DNA of 64,000 nt from Daucus carota subsp. sativus (taxonomy: Eukaryota > Streptophyta > Magnoliopsida > Apiales > Apiaceae): assembly GCF_001625215.2 (NCBI RefSeq), contig NC_030384.2, positions 43,372,390 through 43,436,389 of the forward strand, read 5' to 3'. Under the pieces are notes generated by a model. That model made no database searches and was not told the DNA's origin. It saw only the letters and a list, made by a program, of their open reading frames with translations. The position numbers and the translations under genes are program-made. The number at the start of each line of letters is the position of its first letter. Position 1 is the first letter of the stretch. Positions 33,119 to 44,463 of this stretch are shown piece after piece.

Positions 33119-35560
33119 TTACACCGCTCTTCCGGAAATAAGAGCTTTGGGAGGTGATAGAGATCTAAGTTCTGGGGCAGAACTAGGAAAAAGGGTATTA
33201 AGTTTGTGCATCAGAATATCAGCCCTAGATGGAATCTCATTTAAAAGAAATTGCTGAACTATAGGCTTTTTAAACCACTCCAATACCGAATCCCCAGGGG
33301 CCCTCAGTACAACCTTACTAACCTCAAAGGGTGATTCAACCGAGCTAAGCATTTGTGCAATCACAATTTTTAATGTTGGTCCTGTGACCAGCTTTATGCG
33401 TCGAGGAACAACACCATAGTATAACATCCGCTTCCTGAAGCGATGAAGAGTGTGAACAACTGCAATAAGAGCAGCCCCTACTGATAAATTTCTGACATCA
33501 AGGGACCAAGCAATATGCTGATCAAAAACAATTGCCTTTGGGAAAAGCTTGTTCTCATAGGCAACTTTCCACACACAGCGTGCACGGTTTATTTGTCCCA
33601 TTAGAACAAGATAATTAAGGAGAACATTAACGAAATACTTTGCAGCTCCCTCTTCCATTTCATAATCAATACCCTGGAAAAACTCTCTCACAAAAGATAA
33701 AACTGGCTGCTTCCTCTGTTCTGGACCTGTAAAAAGTCCGCACATGAACGTGTGAGCTTTATGCCTTGTAGCACTGAGGATCAACATCAAATGCTTCTCA
33801 TTGTCCTCTTCCTGACATCTGACAAGATGAGCTAATATTGATGTGTAAAGTATTAAATCGACCTTTGCAGCAGAATTCACGTAAGTTTCAAGGAGAGGTC
33901 TTGCAGACTCATACAAACCACTCTTCATGCATGACTCAAAGAGCTGTCTCACAATAAAATTATTAGTCCTTATACCAGACGAACCCATGAAACGTAACCA
34001 TCTCAAGGCAAGATCAACAGAAGCATCCTTGATATAAACCATTAGAACATCACTGGCACTTACATCAACCGAATATCCCATGGCCTTCATTTCAAGCAAC
34101 ACTTTTGCAGCCAAATCTACAAGCTTCTTTTTAGCTAGCAGCGTCAACAAGGAAGTATAAGTACTGAGTCCCGGTCTTAGACCAGCATTAGTCATCGAAT
34201 TATACAGCTTCATGGCAAAATCTACTTGGCCAGTAGCAGCATGCATTTCCAAGAGACAAGAATAGGTAGATGGAGTGGGCAGAAATCCGGCTTTCTCCAT
34301 ATCTGAAAAGACAGACATTGCTATCTCAAGCTTCCCTGACTTTGCATGTGATTCAACTATCATCGTATAAAGTCCATAATTAGGTCGAAATCCTGCTTTC
34401 TTCATCTCATCCCAAAGTTTGAGAGCTGTCTCTAACTTCCCAGCTTTAACAAATGAATCGATTAACGAAACAAACATGGTTGCGGATGGCCTGAGCCCAA
34501 ACCCTTGCATTTCCATGTACACCTTCATTGACGTATCCAACCTCCCAGCTTTACCCATCGAATCGACAAGTGCAGCAAATATTGCATATCCAGGACGCAG
34601 GCCTTTCGCTTTCATCTCCTGGAAGAGCTTGGATGCAGCATCTAAACGCCCTGATTTGGCCAGGCTTGGTATCATCAACTCATAGGTCGATCCATCTAAA
34701 GAGCATCCAGCTAATTCCATGCTTTCGTATATCTCAAATGCTTTATAAGGCAGACCCTTGTTAAGAAACAACGTTATAAGACAATTATATGTTTGAGTGT
34801 CGATTTTACAATTAGACTCCTGAATCTTCTTATAACAACAAAAAGACACCTCCAATTTCTCAGCTTTAGCTAAATACTGAATAACCTTATTATACGAACT
34901 AAACGTAGAAGATATCCCACTCTTCTCCGAATCAAGAATCAACTCATCAAACATCGCCTGAATCCCATCAAAATCCCTACTCCCATTCAACGTATCAAAC
35001 AAAGTAGCATAACATTCATCACTCGGCGCATACCAAGTCTGCCTCTTCGCCCACCTAAACAAACTCAAAGAAGCCTCCCCATCTCCCACAACCTTCAACG
35101 CCTGCGTAACATGAACCATATTCGGCACAAACTGCAACTTATCCAATTGGGTCTCCATATCAGGCCCCCATCTCCACCTCTTCACAATCTCCACAATTTT
35201 CGCAACCGCCGAAGCATTCAAAAACGGCCTCTTCACCCCTCCCACCATCACATGGTCATCAATTCCAGGCTCAACAGACCTAATCCCCTTACCCCTATAA
35301 AGAAACTTCCCTGATTCATCCAAATAATCAATATCCTCAGTCCATTCATTAGACCCTTCACCATCCTTGCCAGAACAGTAAGTTCTGACATTATTTACAC
35401 TCAACCCACCACATAAAAATCGAAACTTTACTAAATGGTCACCGAATAAATTGGCATGAGTAAAATTCAATCTGAGATTTTCTTCAAGTGGGCGAAAATT
35501 GTTAAAGATGAATTTGGTCTGTTTAAGATTTTTAGATAACAAGAAGTGGCGAAATATCAT
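33119..35560 (-). CDS. EMB2217: PPR-SMR protein, mitochondrial, EMB2217 (At1g79490)-like
   Basis: Single uninterrupted exon of 813 residues, as is common for PPR genes. The first ~60 residues are rich in basic and hydrophobic residues with few acids, fitting a mitochondrial presequence. A family-specific region follows (GIDDHVMVGGVKRPFLNASA, VKRWRWGPDMETQLDKLQF). Then come about nine P-type PPR repeats at roughly residues 185-510, with 35-residue spacing seen in repeats such as GLRPGYAIFAALVDSMGKAG and GFRPNYGLYTMIVESHAKSG. The C-terminus carries an SMR-like domain at about 686-755 (SLDVRNLSVGAALIAV, PRRIKLVTG). PPR-SMR proteins bind organelle RNA; the Arabidopsis relative is embryo-essential. 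Assignment to EMB2217 rests on recalled similarity and should be checked by search. Confidence 0.93.
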   Translation of the reverse strand: MIFRHFLLSKNLKQTKFIFNNFRPLEENLRLNFTHANLFGDHLVKFRFLCGGLSVNNVRTYCSGKDGEGSNEWTEDIDYLDESGKFLYRGKGIRSVEPGIDDHVMVGGVKRPFLNASAVAKIVEIVKRWRWGPDMETQLDKLQFVPNMVHVTQALKVVGDGEASLSLFRWAKRQTWYAPSDECYATLFDTLNGSRDFDGIQAMFDELILDSEKSGISSTFSSYNKVIQYLAKAEKLEVSFCCYKKIQESNCKIDTQTYNCLITLFLNKGLPYKAFEIYESMELAGCSLDGSTYELMIPSLAKSGRLDAASKLFQEMKAKGLRPGYAIFAALVDSMGKAGRLDTSMKVYMEMQGFGLRPSATMFVSLIDSFVKAGKLETALKLWDEMKKAGFRPNYGLYTMIVESHAKSGKLEIAMSVFSDMEKAGFLPTPSTYSCLLEMHAATGQVDFAMKLYNSMTNAGLRPGLSTYTSLLTLLAKKKLVDLAAKVLLEMKAMGYSVDVSASDVLMVYIKDASVDLALRWLRFMGSSGIRTNNFIVRQLFESCMKSGLYESARPLLETYVNSAAKVDLILYTSILAHLVRCQEEDNEKHLMLILSATRHKAHTFMCGLFTGPEQRKQPVLSFVREFFQGIDYEMEEGAAKYFVNVLLNYLVLMGQINRARCVWKVAYENKLFPKAIVFDQHIAWSLDVRNLSVGAALIAVVHTLHRFRKRMLYYGVVPRRIKLVTGPTLKIVIAQMLSSVESPFEVSKVVLRAPGDSVLEWFKKPIVQQFLLNEIPSRADILMHKLNTLFPSSAPELRSLSPPKALISGRAV

Positions 35561-35640
35561 TATGGATGTGTTGTGTGTGTCTAGATAATATAAGCAAAAT
35601 CAAAGAGAGGTGGGTTATAGAGTTCTTACCAGCAATTGAT

Positions 35641-36570
35641 CTTAGCTGAAATAAAGCTTAAACCCAGAACCCTAACTTCAAAATGCACTTCCCCCTTTTC
35701 TTTTTCTATTTTATGTGAATTTTAAAATTATTTTCTGTATCTGTGCTGTCCAAGTGTTCCAGTGTTCAGGGATGAGCCGCACAAAGTTTAACAAGTTAAA
35801 CTGGTTTAGGTGCATTATTATTTATTACCGTGTCATTTTAGTGTTAAGATCAAATTATCATTTTCAAAAGTATTTAAAAAGTAACGTTGTTTAATAATAA
35901 ATTAAATCGATGCTAAGATAGAATCTGTTGGGATCATATCGAAATTTACAATTAAAAAAAAAAGACAAGAAATTTGATTTGTTAGGAAGTGCTATTTAAT
36001 TTGGCTCAAACAAAAAAATTCTTAAAAAAACAAAACAAGAATCTTTGTGCTGGTTTTAAATTCCAGTTTACATTCAAGTAAAATTATTTTACTTGAATAC
36101 TTTATTGTTCAAGTAAAATTATTTGGTCCTAAACTCTCGAAAGTTCTTGCAAATTCTTCTCTTTGACAATATGGTATGTTTCTTGTCATTCTCTTAGGAT
36201 TGTAAATGATTTTAAATGATATGAATTATAATCGTGCACTATCTACAAAATTATGCAAACAATGATATATTAAAAGTAAAACAAAATCCAGTTGAAAGTT
36301 AAAAAATTGATTCAAACAGAAAGTCATTTCCTATACTCGAGAGAAACATGGCCTAAATTAATCGATCAACAAATAGCCAAGATTAAAAATTGATGCATAT
36401 GCGTGTTATATTTCTTCTGAAATTTATACATATCTTCTGACAGTATCAACGTATTAACACATTCAAAAACAGCAAAACCAAAATGCTTCTGAATCGGCTA
36501 CACATATTCGGTTTATAAGGATTACACAATTACAATTACACTACTTATATGGAACTTCAAGACAAGCCCA
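35641..36570. other. Intergenic region, PPR promoter and ALIS 3' end
   Basis: No gene recognised. A short inverted/direct repeat (CAAGTAAAATTATT) occurs twice near 36076-36125 around TTTTACTTG. The rest is AT-rich. Confidence 0.4.
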
Positions 36571-39500
36571 TTAGCTTGTTAAACGACCACCCGGATTCAT
36601 GTTCCATGACAGATAAGAAGGATCTCCAAGACGCCTGAAATAATGAAAAAGCTTAGGTACAAAGTCTCATCATGCAACTACCATTTGTAAACTTCTATAT
36701 TTAATGCTGCCTCTGAAAATATTGCAAGGAGAAAAAACAACTAGTAAATGCTGACATGCAACCAAGACACGGACTCAAGTTGAGAACTCATATATATTGC
36801 AGAGGCAGGCCACCCATCTCAAGAAGATTGATACTCTATTTCAAGTGAAATTGGGCCTTGCGTGAATTTTAAAATATATAGATAGGAATTCCGGGCCAAA
36901 CTGTATCAAGGAGACATCAATAAAGCCACCCCCGAACTTTAAACTAAGAACATCCCACACACACACATTCATTTGCTCATCAATAATATATCTCGAATAA
37001 AAAAGATTCCAAGCTTTTACAAAGCAAGAAAACAGATTTACACTCTAAAAACTTTTCAAAACCATAGAATTTCCACTAAGATGGTATGAAAGGCTACTAA
37101 AAAACTCTGACTCCTATAAAGAAGATTAGGAAACAGCAAAGTAAATTGCTCAAGTTGCTGGGTACTACACACAAATGTAGCCAAAGATAGCATAACAGAA
37201 CATTCAGGACACAGGATAAACCTAATGGACAAAAGTTAAAGAGGTCTCGTGAACATAAGGTCACTTGCTATCACATATGATCTTATAAATACTTGTACAT
37301 TATGCAACTGATACAACATTTAAACCCTCATATTTTTTTAAATTAGTAATATATATCAGCTACACTAGCTGTCAAAACATTAAAACTTCATTCATTAACT
37401 TTATTTAACTACTATAATATTTTTGATCACGCGTTGGGGGTAATTTCAATTAACACAACGAAAAAGATGAATTTTATACCTTGGCTTAACTAGATATATA
37501 ATGGTAAATGCCATCGCCAGTAAAAAGCAGAGACCGCCAACAGTGAGATATGCAATGCCAATAAAATTATTCTTTCCACCAAGCCAGCTGGTGGTCGACA
37601 ACACCAATTTCTTTTTGCCATTGAAGCTATAGGTGTTGTAATTGTTCTCCAGTAGCACATCAATAAAATCCCCCTTCTTAAGATCCACCTCGATCTTTCC
37701 ATACAGTTTCCTAAAAGTTGGAAGAGCGGCAGTTCTCATCCAGACAATGAGGTCTTCTTGTTCACTCAGCTATAACCATCAAATTTACAAGTAAACACAA
37801 GATGTTAAACCATTAAAACATCTAGCTAGAATTTTTACCAATAATACACAACGTTACAAAAAATCATCAACCGAGTAACAAACAAATTATATAAGTGGGA
37901 TACCCGTTTGTAAATAGTCCTTAGCAGGAGAGAGACTACATTCGAGTCACTACTCGATGCATAGAAAACATAATCTAAAATATATGTGCATATTTTTTTT
38001 ATTTGTGGTACTTCCATTTCAAGTTACTTAAAGTACTCTTTTCTGGGATGGGCCAAACTAGTCCAATTTATCAATAAAGCCTGTATTGGATTGCTCTAGG
38101 AGAAAACAAAACTAATTGTATATGTTCTGTGATCAGGATGGAAAACAGATTGGTCGGTTCATGTTCGACATCGACAATTCGGTGAAAATCAAAAACGAAC
38201 CCGAGCCGATCAAAACCCAAAAAGATAAATCTCAACCTGATTATTAAAGTTTGTACCAGTTACTTAATTCCACCTTAAGTATTACAGTCAGAAGCTTACC
38301 GGAATTGAGGAATTAAGTTTTGCACCACCGATAAAAGTACTATTCTGAAAATTCTTAGGAAATACTTTTTTCCCAAATTTGTGTTCCCTGTCACTCTTCC
38401 ATGAGATGCCCTTCTTGTTTATTTTCAGTGACTGGTTAGTGCGGGAGAAGCTATATGTGTCATTGAACATACTCCATGCTATAAGTCCACAAGGAACAAT
38501 TGGCTTCCCATTAATATCGTCTTCAGGTTTACAATCACTTATCTCATTTTCATCTTTCTCATCTTTGAGCTGTGGATCACTTCGGCTCTTTACATATCTG
38601 AAAAGAATCATTATCATATAAATGTGAATAACTTTCAAAGGACAATACCTATTACATATATTTTAAGAAAAATAAATGGATGTCCATGCAGGAAACTGGT
38701 GTAGGCATCTGACTACAGGATTACTAATCCAATTTTTAACTGTTTTGAATGCTTGATAAGTTCAGTGTTTCAAGTTCCACACTTAAGAGACCATCATGGT
38801 TTAGCAGTCAAAACTAGCTCTTTAAATTATCTAATCAATTCAAGGAAAGCTTTTAAACTTGAGAAGGCTTAAATTCAGTGTCTTGCCAGATTCATATCTT
38901 GGTAATTGTCGGTTAAAAAGTTCTAAATCAAATAAGCGTATAAACTATGTACAAAAATAAGCGAAGAAAAAAAACGATGACAAGTGCTAGATGTCGCATT
39001 TTAGCTAGCTTGCCCCAAGCAACTTTCAGATGTTCAATTAGTTACATGAGCAATAACAGATGATAAACTTCCACGAGTTTCCTCAAGATCTCCTATATTA
39101 GATTTGATACTCGAATCTCAATAAGAACAAAGTTTGATATTATCCCGGGCCATACTACAGTTGTAAGTACCTGCGATGATTCTGGTAAAAATTGTCAAGC
39201 TGATAGTACACATAGATAGGGTGATCCATGTCCTTTTTCACCTAAATATTATTCACAAGAACGAAAAACATTTTTAGCAAGTGTGCAGTTTCTGCAACGG
39301 ATCTTGAATTTTTTTTCATACAGACAATAAGGAAACTTTTGATCCAAAATTCAATTTTACCATCAGTCTTCTTGTGCAATTGTTATTTGTAGAGCTTTGA
39401 ATATATTTAACTTTGTCATTTCTTGATCCAGGAGGAACGCATTCAGTATCGTAACGGTCGACGATTTCTACAACCTAGTGAAGAAAATAGAACTCAACAG

Positions 39501-40189
39501 TCAGTTACAAGCTTACTAGTCCAAGAAGAGGTCATTAGGAATAATTATAAATTTCTGTACATCTTTAGATGCAAACAGCGACGCTAGTCCAATGGGAATG
39601 AAGATAATGCTAACAAGCATGAACGACGAAATCACCTGCAAAGAGAAGCAAGGTTATCAGTATATACAAGTTTCCAGATATTGTTAACCAAAAACTTCTC
39701 AAGCGCAGAAGAAATTAAACTATAATTACCCATCTCGGTGTGAGAATTGGCTTGCAAGCTGGAAGCTCCTGCTGAGTAAACTTCGAATCTGACATTTATT
39801 ACATCAGAATGTTTAGGTCATAATTACTAAAAATCATATTATCATATACTTTCAACAAGTCATAAAGCATGCTGTGTTTGAGGTATCATTACAAGCATTT
39901 TACATTACAATTCCACACACACAATAATTTATTCACTTCAAAATCAAATTTCAAGTCGCACAAAGAGAAAAACAAACAATACATAACTGCAATTAACACA
40001 TAATCACTAAATTTTCACAATTAAATATCCACGTCATGCATAATTAATTGACATAATCGCAACATACATTAAATCAGGAGAAAGCAGAGAGAAATAAATA
40101 CACTTAGGGCGTTTCGAGTTTCTCCTGGGCGTAGCAGGATCGGCCGATCCAGCGGCTCCCGAGCTCGACGAAGGAGCGTCCGAGTTCAT
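36571..40189 (-). CDS. ALIS: ALA-interacting subunit (CDC50/LEM3 family)
   Basis: Beta subunit of P4-ATPase phospholipid flippases, needed for their exit from the ER and activity. Eight exons (40102-40189, 39730-39788, 39561-39635, 39361-39474, 39171-39241, 38300-38597, 37480-37769, 36571-36634) give about 352 residues. The sequence begins with a Ser-rich tail, then [20 protein letters not shown], a first membrane helix ([21 protein letters not shown]), and the large ectodomain with [40 protein letters not shown] and [17 protein letters not shown] second helix ([23 protein letters not shown]) precedes the tail [18 protein letters not shown]. Cys residues of the ectodomain and sequons (NDT, NQS, NST) agree with a glycosylated lumenal loop. 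The exon 1 donor (AAGT/GTATTT) is chosen because it restores the Tyr codon and the family sequence. Confidence 0.96.
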
Positions 40190-41031
40190 CACAATCAGTC
40201 ACTCACTTTAAAACAGTCCGATACCGTCTCCTCCGATTATGAAAAACAATAATAATGCAATGATACGATTCGAAAGCGGATGTGAATAGCCAGAAATAGA
40301 AGATGGAAGTTTGAGATAGAAAGTGAGAAATATGAATGTTCTGTGAGATTGAATTGTCTTTGTTTGACTTTGAAATTTTCGCAACCAATTGGCGTGCTAC
40401 ATCTACATTACATGTGTTTCGGGACGGCCTCCCCGTCAAGGTGAAGAAGCGACCAACTAGAAACGACACGCTTTCTATTACTAGTCTATTGTTATGCTTA
40501 ATTATTTCACTCTTACACGCACCTTCTATGATTACTGTTTTCTCAAAAAAATTAAAAATTATAACAAATGTATTTTTGAGATTTTTTTGTGGGAATGAGT
40601 ATTGTAAATAATTTTTTTAGTTATGTAAAGTTGTATGTTACGACTTTTATATGATCATGGTTATTGAATTAAATATATTTATTCACTAGTAGTTATATTT
40701 TTATATCAATAATCTGGTATTGTTTGAAATTTACGACTTTAATATGATTAGTAAAAGTGAGAATGATATTTAATATATTTTATATTCAAGTCTAATTTTT
40801 TACTCATTGACGGGTTAAAAACCTGATCCAAATTCCGAACTGCCATCTTGGTTACTAATTTGCATAAGCTTAACGTTTGGTCAATACAATTTGCTAATGT
40901 TTTCAGAAACAAGGCTTGACAGCAAAACAATAAACTAGTCTTCGGATGTTATGCATGTTTCTGACAAGACATGAATAATGAATCCAATGGGCTTGTGCCA
41001 AAGAAACAGACTAGCTCGTAGTTAAATAATG

Positions 41032-41287
41032 CTCTCTCCGTCACATTTTAGTTGTCACTTTTGAGTTTGTGCCGGTCAAATTGATCAAAGTTTGACTGAA
41101 ATTTATTAATATTTTATTAAGTGAAAAAATAAAAAAATATGTCACCGGAAATAACTTTTAATCTACTTCAAGATGTAATTTTCAGTTTTTTAAAATAACA
41201 AAAAAATGACTTATAATTTTTGATCAAAAATTAATCAAATTAATCAATTTGATGAATAAAAATAGAAATGTGACAACTAAAAGAGGC
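41032..41287. mobile_element. Stowaway-like MITE, degraded
   Basis: Left end CTCTCTCCGTCACATTTTAGTTGTCAC is partly the reverse complement of the right end AATGTGACAACTAAAAGAGG. AT-rich interior with no coding sequence. Exact ends uncertain. Confidence 0.65.
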
Positions 41288-43724
41288 AATATCTGAATGT
41301 CAGATATAAACGCAGGAACTCTTAAAGATGAACAGGAGTGAAACAAAACCCTGGATCAGCGTATAGTCTACAACAGGAAAAAACCAAAACAACCACTTCT
41401 TCCAAAAGGAAAAACATGAGTGTTATTTAGCGAAAAAAAACAAACATGAGTGTTCCATCTTAACAATTGAGGCTACTACCCCCAGCCTCTTCTGAATCCA
41501 CCATCTCTAACAATCAAGCTGGAGAAACCAATAGGTAAGACATGGCACACTTATTGATACAGAGTAATCTGCAAACATAAAACATAATCGAGACCCCTAT
41601 CAACATAAAGCAATTTCGTACAAAGACGGATCTAGTAACAAGCACGGGATACACATTTCCCTCCAAAAAAAAATTTGACACTTTTTCATCATTCTAAATT
41701 TCAGAAAATTGTAAAAGTGCTCTCAGAAAATTTGAAAATATGTGGATATTATCTGAAAATTTGCTTGGTGCGCTCTCAGAAATCTCATGCTAGATCCGTC
41801 CTGATCTCGTATGTGAAGCTTCAGCAGCTATGGGACGTTTACAACTATAACTCCATGATATCACAATGCAGCAGAGTGGCTATTCCCAAAAGCTTGTTAT
41901 GAACACTTGACAAATACATATCATACGAGAGTCTTGTAGGCAAAGGACCAGAATGATCTAACACTATCATCCTTGAAGGTTATCTTGCTGATAAGATTGA
42001 CCTCTAAAAATTTGATAGTTACAGGATTCTTGCTATCTTTCAATTAACAAAGTAAAAGTTCAATCAGTTTATGAACAAGATCATCCCCTGTGACCCTGTC
42101 TAATAGACAAGAATAATAACTGAACTCATTATGTATAAAAGTAAAAAACCTTATAGTACTCAAGCAATGTTAATCCACCAGAAAGCCATCTAGTCAAACA
42201 TATGATGATAATTGCAAACGATCCGAAGAAATATAAGCAACTGCAAAGAAGCTTAATTAAATGCATAAAGTACAGAAACAACTAGAAATCCAGAAGACCG
42301 GAACATTACAATGTGAACCAATAACACTAGAGATAACATTTATATTTGAATATGCAAATATGAGTTATTGATAATCATTCGAATCTAGTCAGAATAAATA
42401 TGAATATTGTTATTCGATGTGGGTTCGAATCATAACAAAATAATACTATTTTAATTAGAATCTGAACTAATAATTATAAATCATACCAGATATGATCATA
42501 ATAATAATAAGAGATTGTAAAATATAGATTAAATTATCACCTCTCGCGTGTTTGAGCCAAATTTAAGAATTACAAATTGTATTAACTCAAAATAAAATTA
42601 TTCTACTAATATATATATATATATATTCTGGGTGCGCTCAAGAGAACCGATTCTTAAAATGTAATCTTAGACCATCTACATTGGAGATGGCGACTTCCAC
42701 TTACATGTGGGGTCATTTTTGTGCCAACTAAGCCGTGGTGGACAGTTTGGAAAATATGACCAGGGTCATCCAATGCTCAACACCATTTCCTTTAGATAAA
42801 CAGTTACAAAGTACAACAACATTTAATGACTGCTGAGCAAGTCATTTCACGAGTCCCTATATATGAAATGATTTGGAGGTGCTCTTAGAACCACGTGTTG
42901 CATAATATCATTGAATCTTATATAGATTCTAAGGATCTAATCTAAATACATGTGTTTTACATTAATTTCAAAATATAATAAATGAACATGATATTTTTTA
43001 TATTTGTAGTTCTCGTGCATAACCTAATGAATGCTATGAAAAAGACTAAGTGGAACATGACCTTATATATTCCATATAGTAAATTCGCGAAGTTGGATGG
43101 GGTTGATATGAATAATCGGATTATGGTGATACGAGTTTGAGATATCATGAATTTGTTTGACTGCTTGAACAAATATATTTAATTAAAAAATAAATCATTA
43201 ATGTTAGTTAATTCAAAATGTTAAATATTTTCATTTAATTTCTTAAACAGAGAAAAAAATATCAAAAATAGTTAAGTATATCACACCTCTACTCAGTTAT
43301 AAAAAATTCATATTTTCGAATTCAAAGGCAAAAGTTTCAATATCCTTTTAACCAAATAGAATATATTGGTTTGGAATAGACAAAACACATAAAGAAATGA
43401 CTGCATGAACGGTTGGATTCTTCAATTTTGCTTTATGAATAAAATTAAACATCATTGATAAATATTTTATCATCCATTTATGAATTTTTTTTGTTTTTTT
43501 TGCCGACTCCTTCGGCATTTTAAATCTTAAAATTGATATTTTTATGTTAGAGAAAATGATTTAAATATTACAATTTAGAATTGAAATGTTCTAAATGTCA
43601 CATTTCGAAAATATTATTTTCAATATCATATTAAAAACACTATATCATATAAGGTTAAATATATAATAATAAAAACATTGCAAATGCAGTATTTAAGAAA
43701 TATTTTAAATGAGTTTGAACTTAT

Positions 43725-43945
43725 AATTTTTTTATTTTTTTTAACGTAGGAACTCGCAGCCCCACCTTTTGGATGCGCACTGGGTAAACCCACGAGCTCA
43801 CGTAATAGCCTGCAAACCACGTGAACCAATGTAAACCGCACTTAAGCAACAGGCTCTGGTCCGGGAGACATAATCACAAATCTCACTTCCTTCGGGACAC
43901 GAACATGTGACCAAGAGGATATAAGTCCCTTCTTTAACCAGCTTT
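43725..43945 (-). mobile_element. tRNA-derived SINE, copy 1 (minus strand)
   Basis: Read on the minus strand it starts near AGCTGGTTAAAGAAGGGACT (box A-like), has CATGTTCGTGTCCC (box B-like), and ends GGCTGCGAGTTCCTACGTTAAAAAAAATAAA, an A-rich 3' tail. It is followed directly by a second, similar copy. SINE identity is inferred from the polymerase III box pattern and tail. Confidence 0.6.
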
Positions 43946-43949
43946 TTTA

Positions 43950-44168
43950 TATTTTTTTTAACGTAGGATCCCGCAGCCGCTACCTTTGAGTGCGCACGGG
44001 GAAACTCACGAGATCACATAATAGCCTGCAAACCACGTGAACCAATGTAAACCGCATTTAAGCGACAAGTTCTGGTTCGGCTGTCTTGGAGACATAATCA
44101 TAAATTTCACTCCCCTCAGTACACGAACGTGTGACCAAGATACAAATCTATTTTTTAACCGGCTGAAC
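43950..44168 (-). mobile_element. tRNA-derived SINE, copy 2 (minus strand, tandem with copy 1)
   Basis: Shares most of its length with copy 1, including GCCTGCAAACCACGTGAACCAATGTAAACCGCA on the plus strand, with scattered substitutions. On the minus strand it ends GGCTGCGGGATCCTACGTTAAAAAAAATAT. Same orientation as copy 1, so a head-to-tail pair. Divergence suggests two insertions or an old duplication. Confidence 0.6.
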
Positions 44169-44463
44169 CAACCCTTTTGTACTAAAGAAAATGATAAATA
44201 TACACGAATAGCGTTTCTAGTTTAAAAAAAATAATAGTTAGGGTTATATTTTTGGAACGCGACAGATATTACTGATTGAAGCTCTGATAAAATTGCGACA
44301 CCGCTTGTGTTTTGAACACGTCGTTAGTTTTCCAAAAAATAAATTTTTAGTTATATAGAAGGCTTTCTGGATTTATCTCTCATTCTCTCTCGATTTTCAC
44401 CTTCAAATCCACTCTACTCGATTCAGAAATACACACTTATTAGGCGGGGAGAGGGAGAGAGAG

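Larger units (their letters stand above)
40480..44000. other. AT-rich intergenic region with small repeats
   Basis: No gene recognised. A (TA)n run lies near 42609-42625. Stowaway-like and SINE repeats inside it are listed separately. Short open frames (41675-41902, 42957-43172) have no recognisable product. Confidence 0.45.

Noticed and set aside
34419..35314. Plus-strand frames of 67-88 codons
   Set aside because: Antisense shadows of the PPR repeats.
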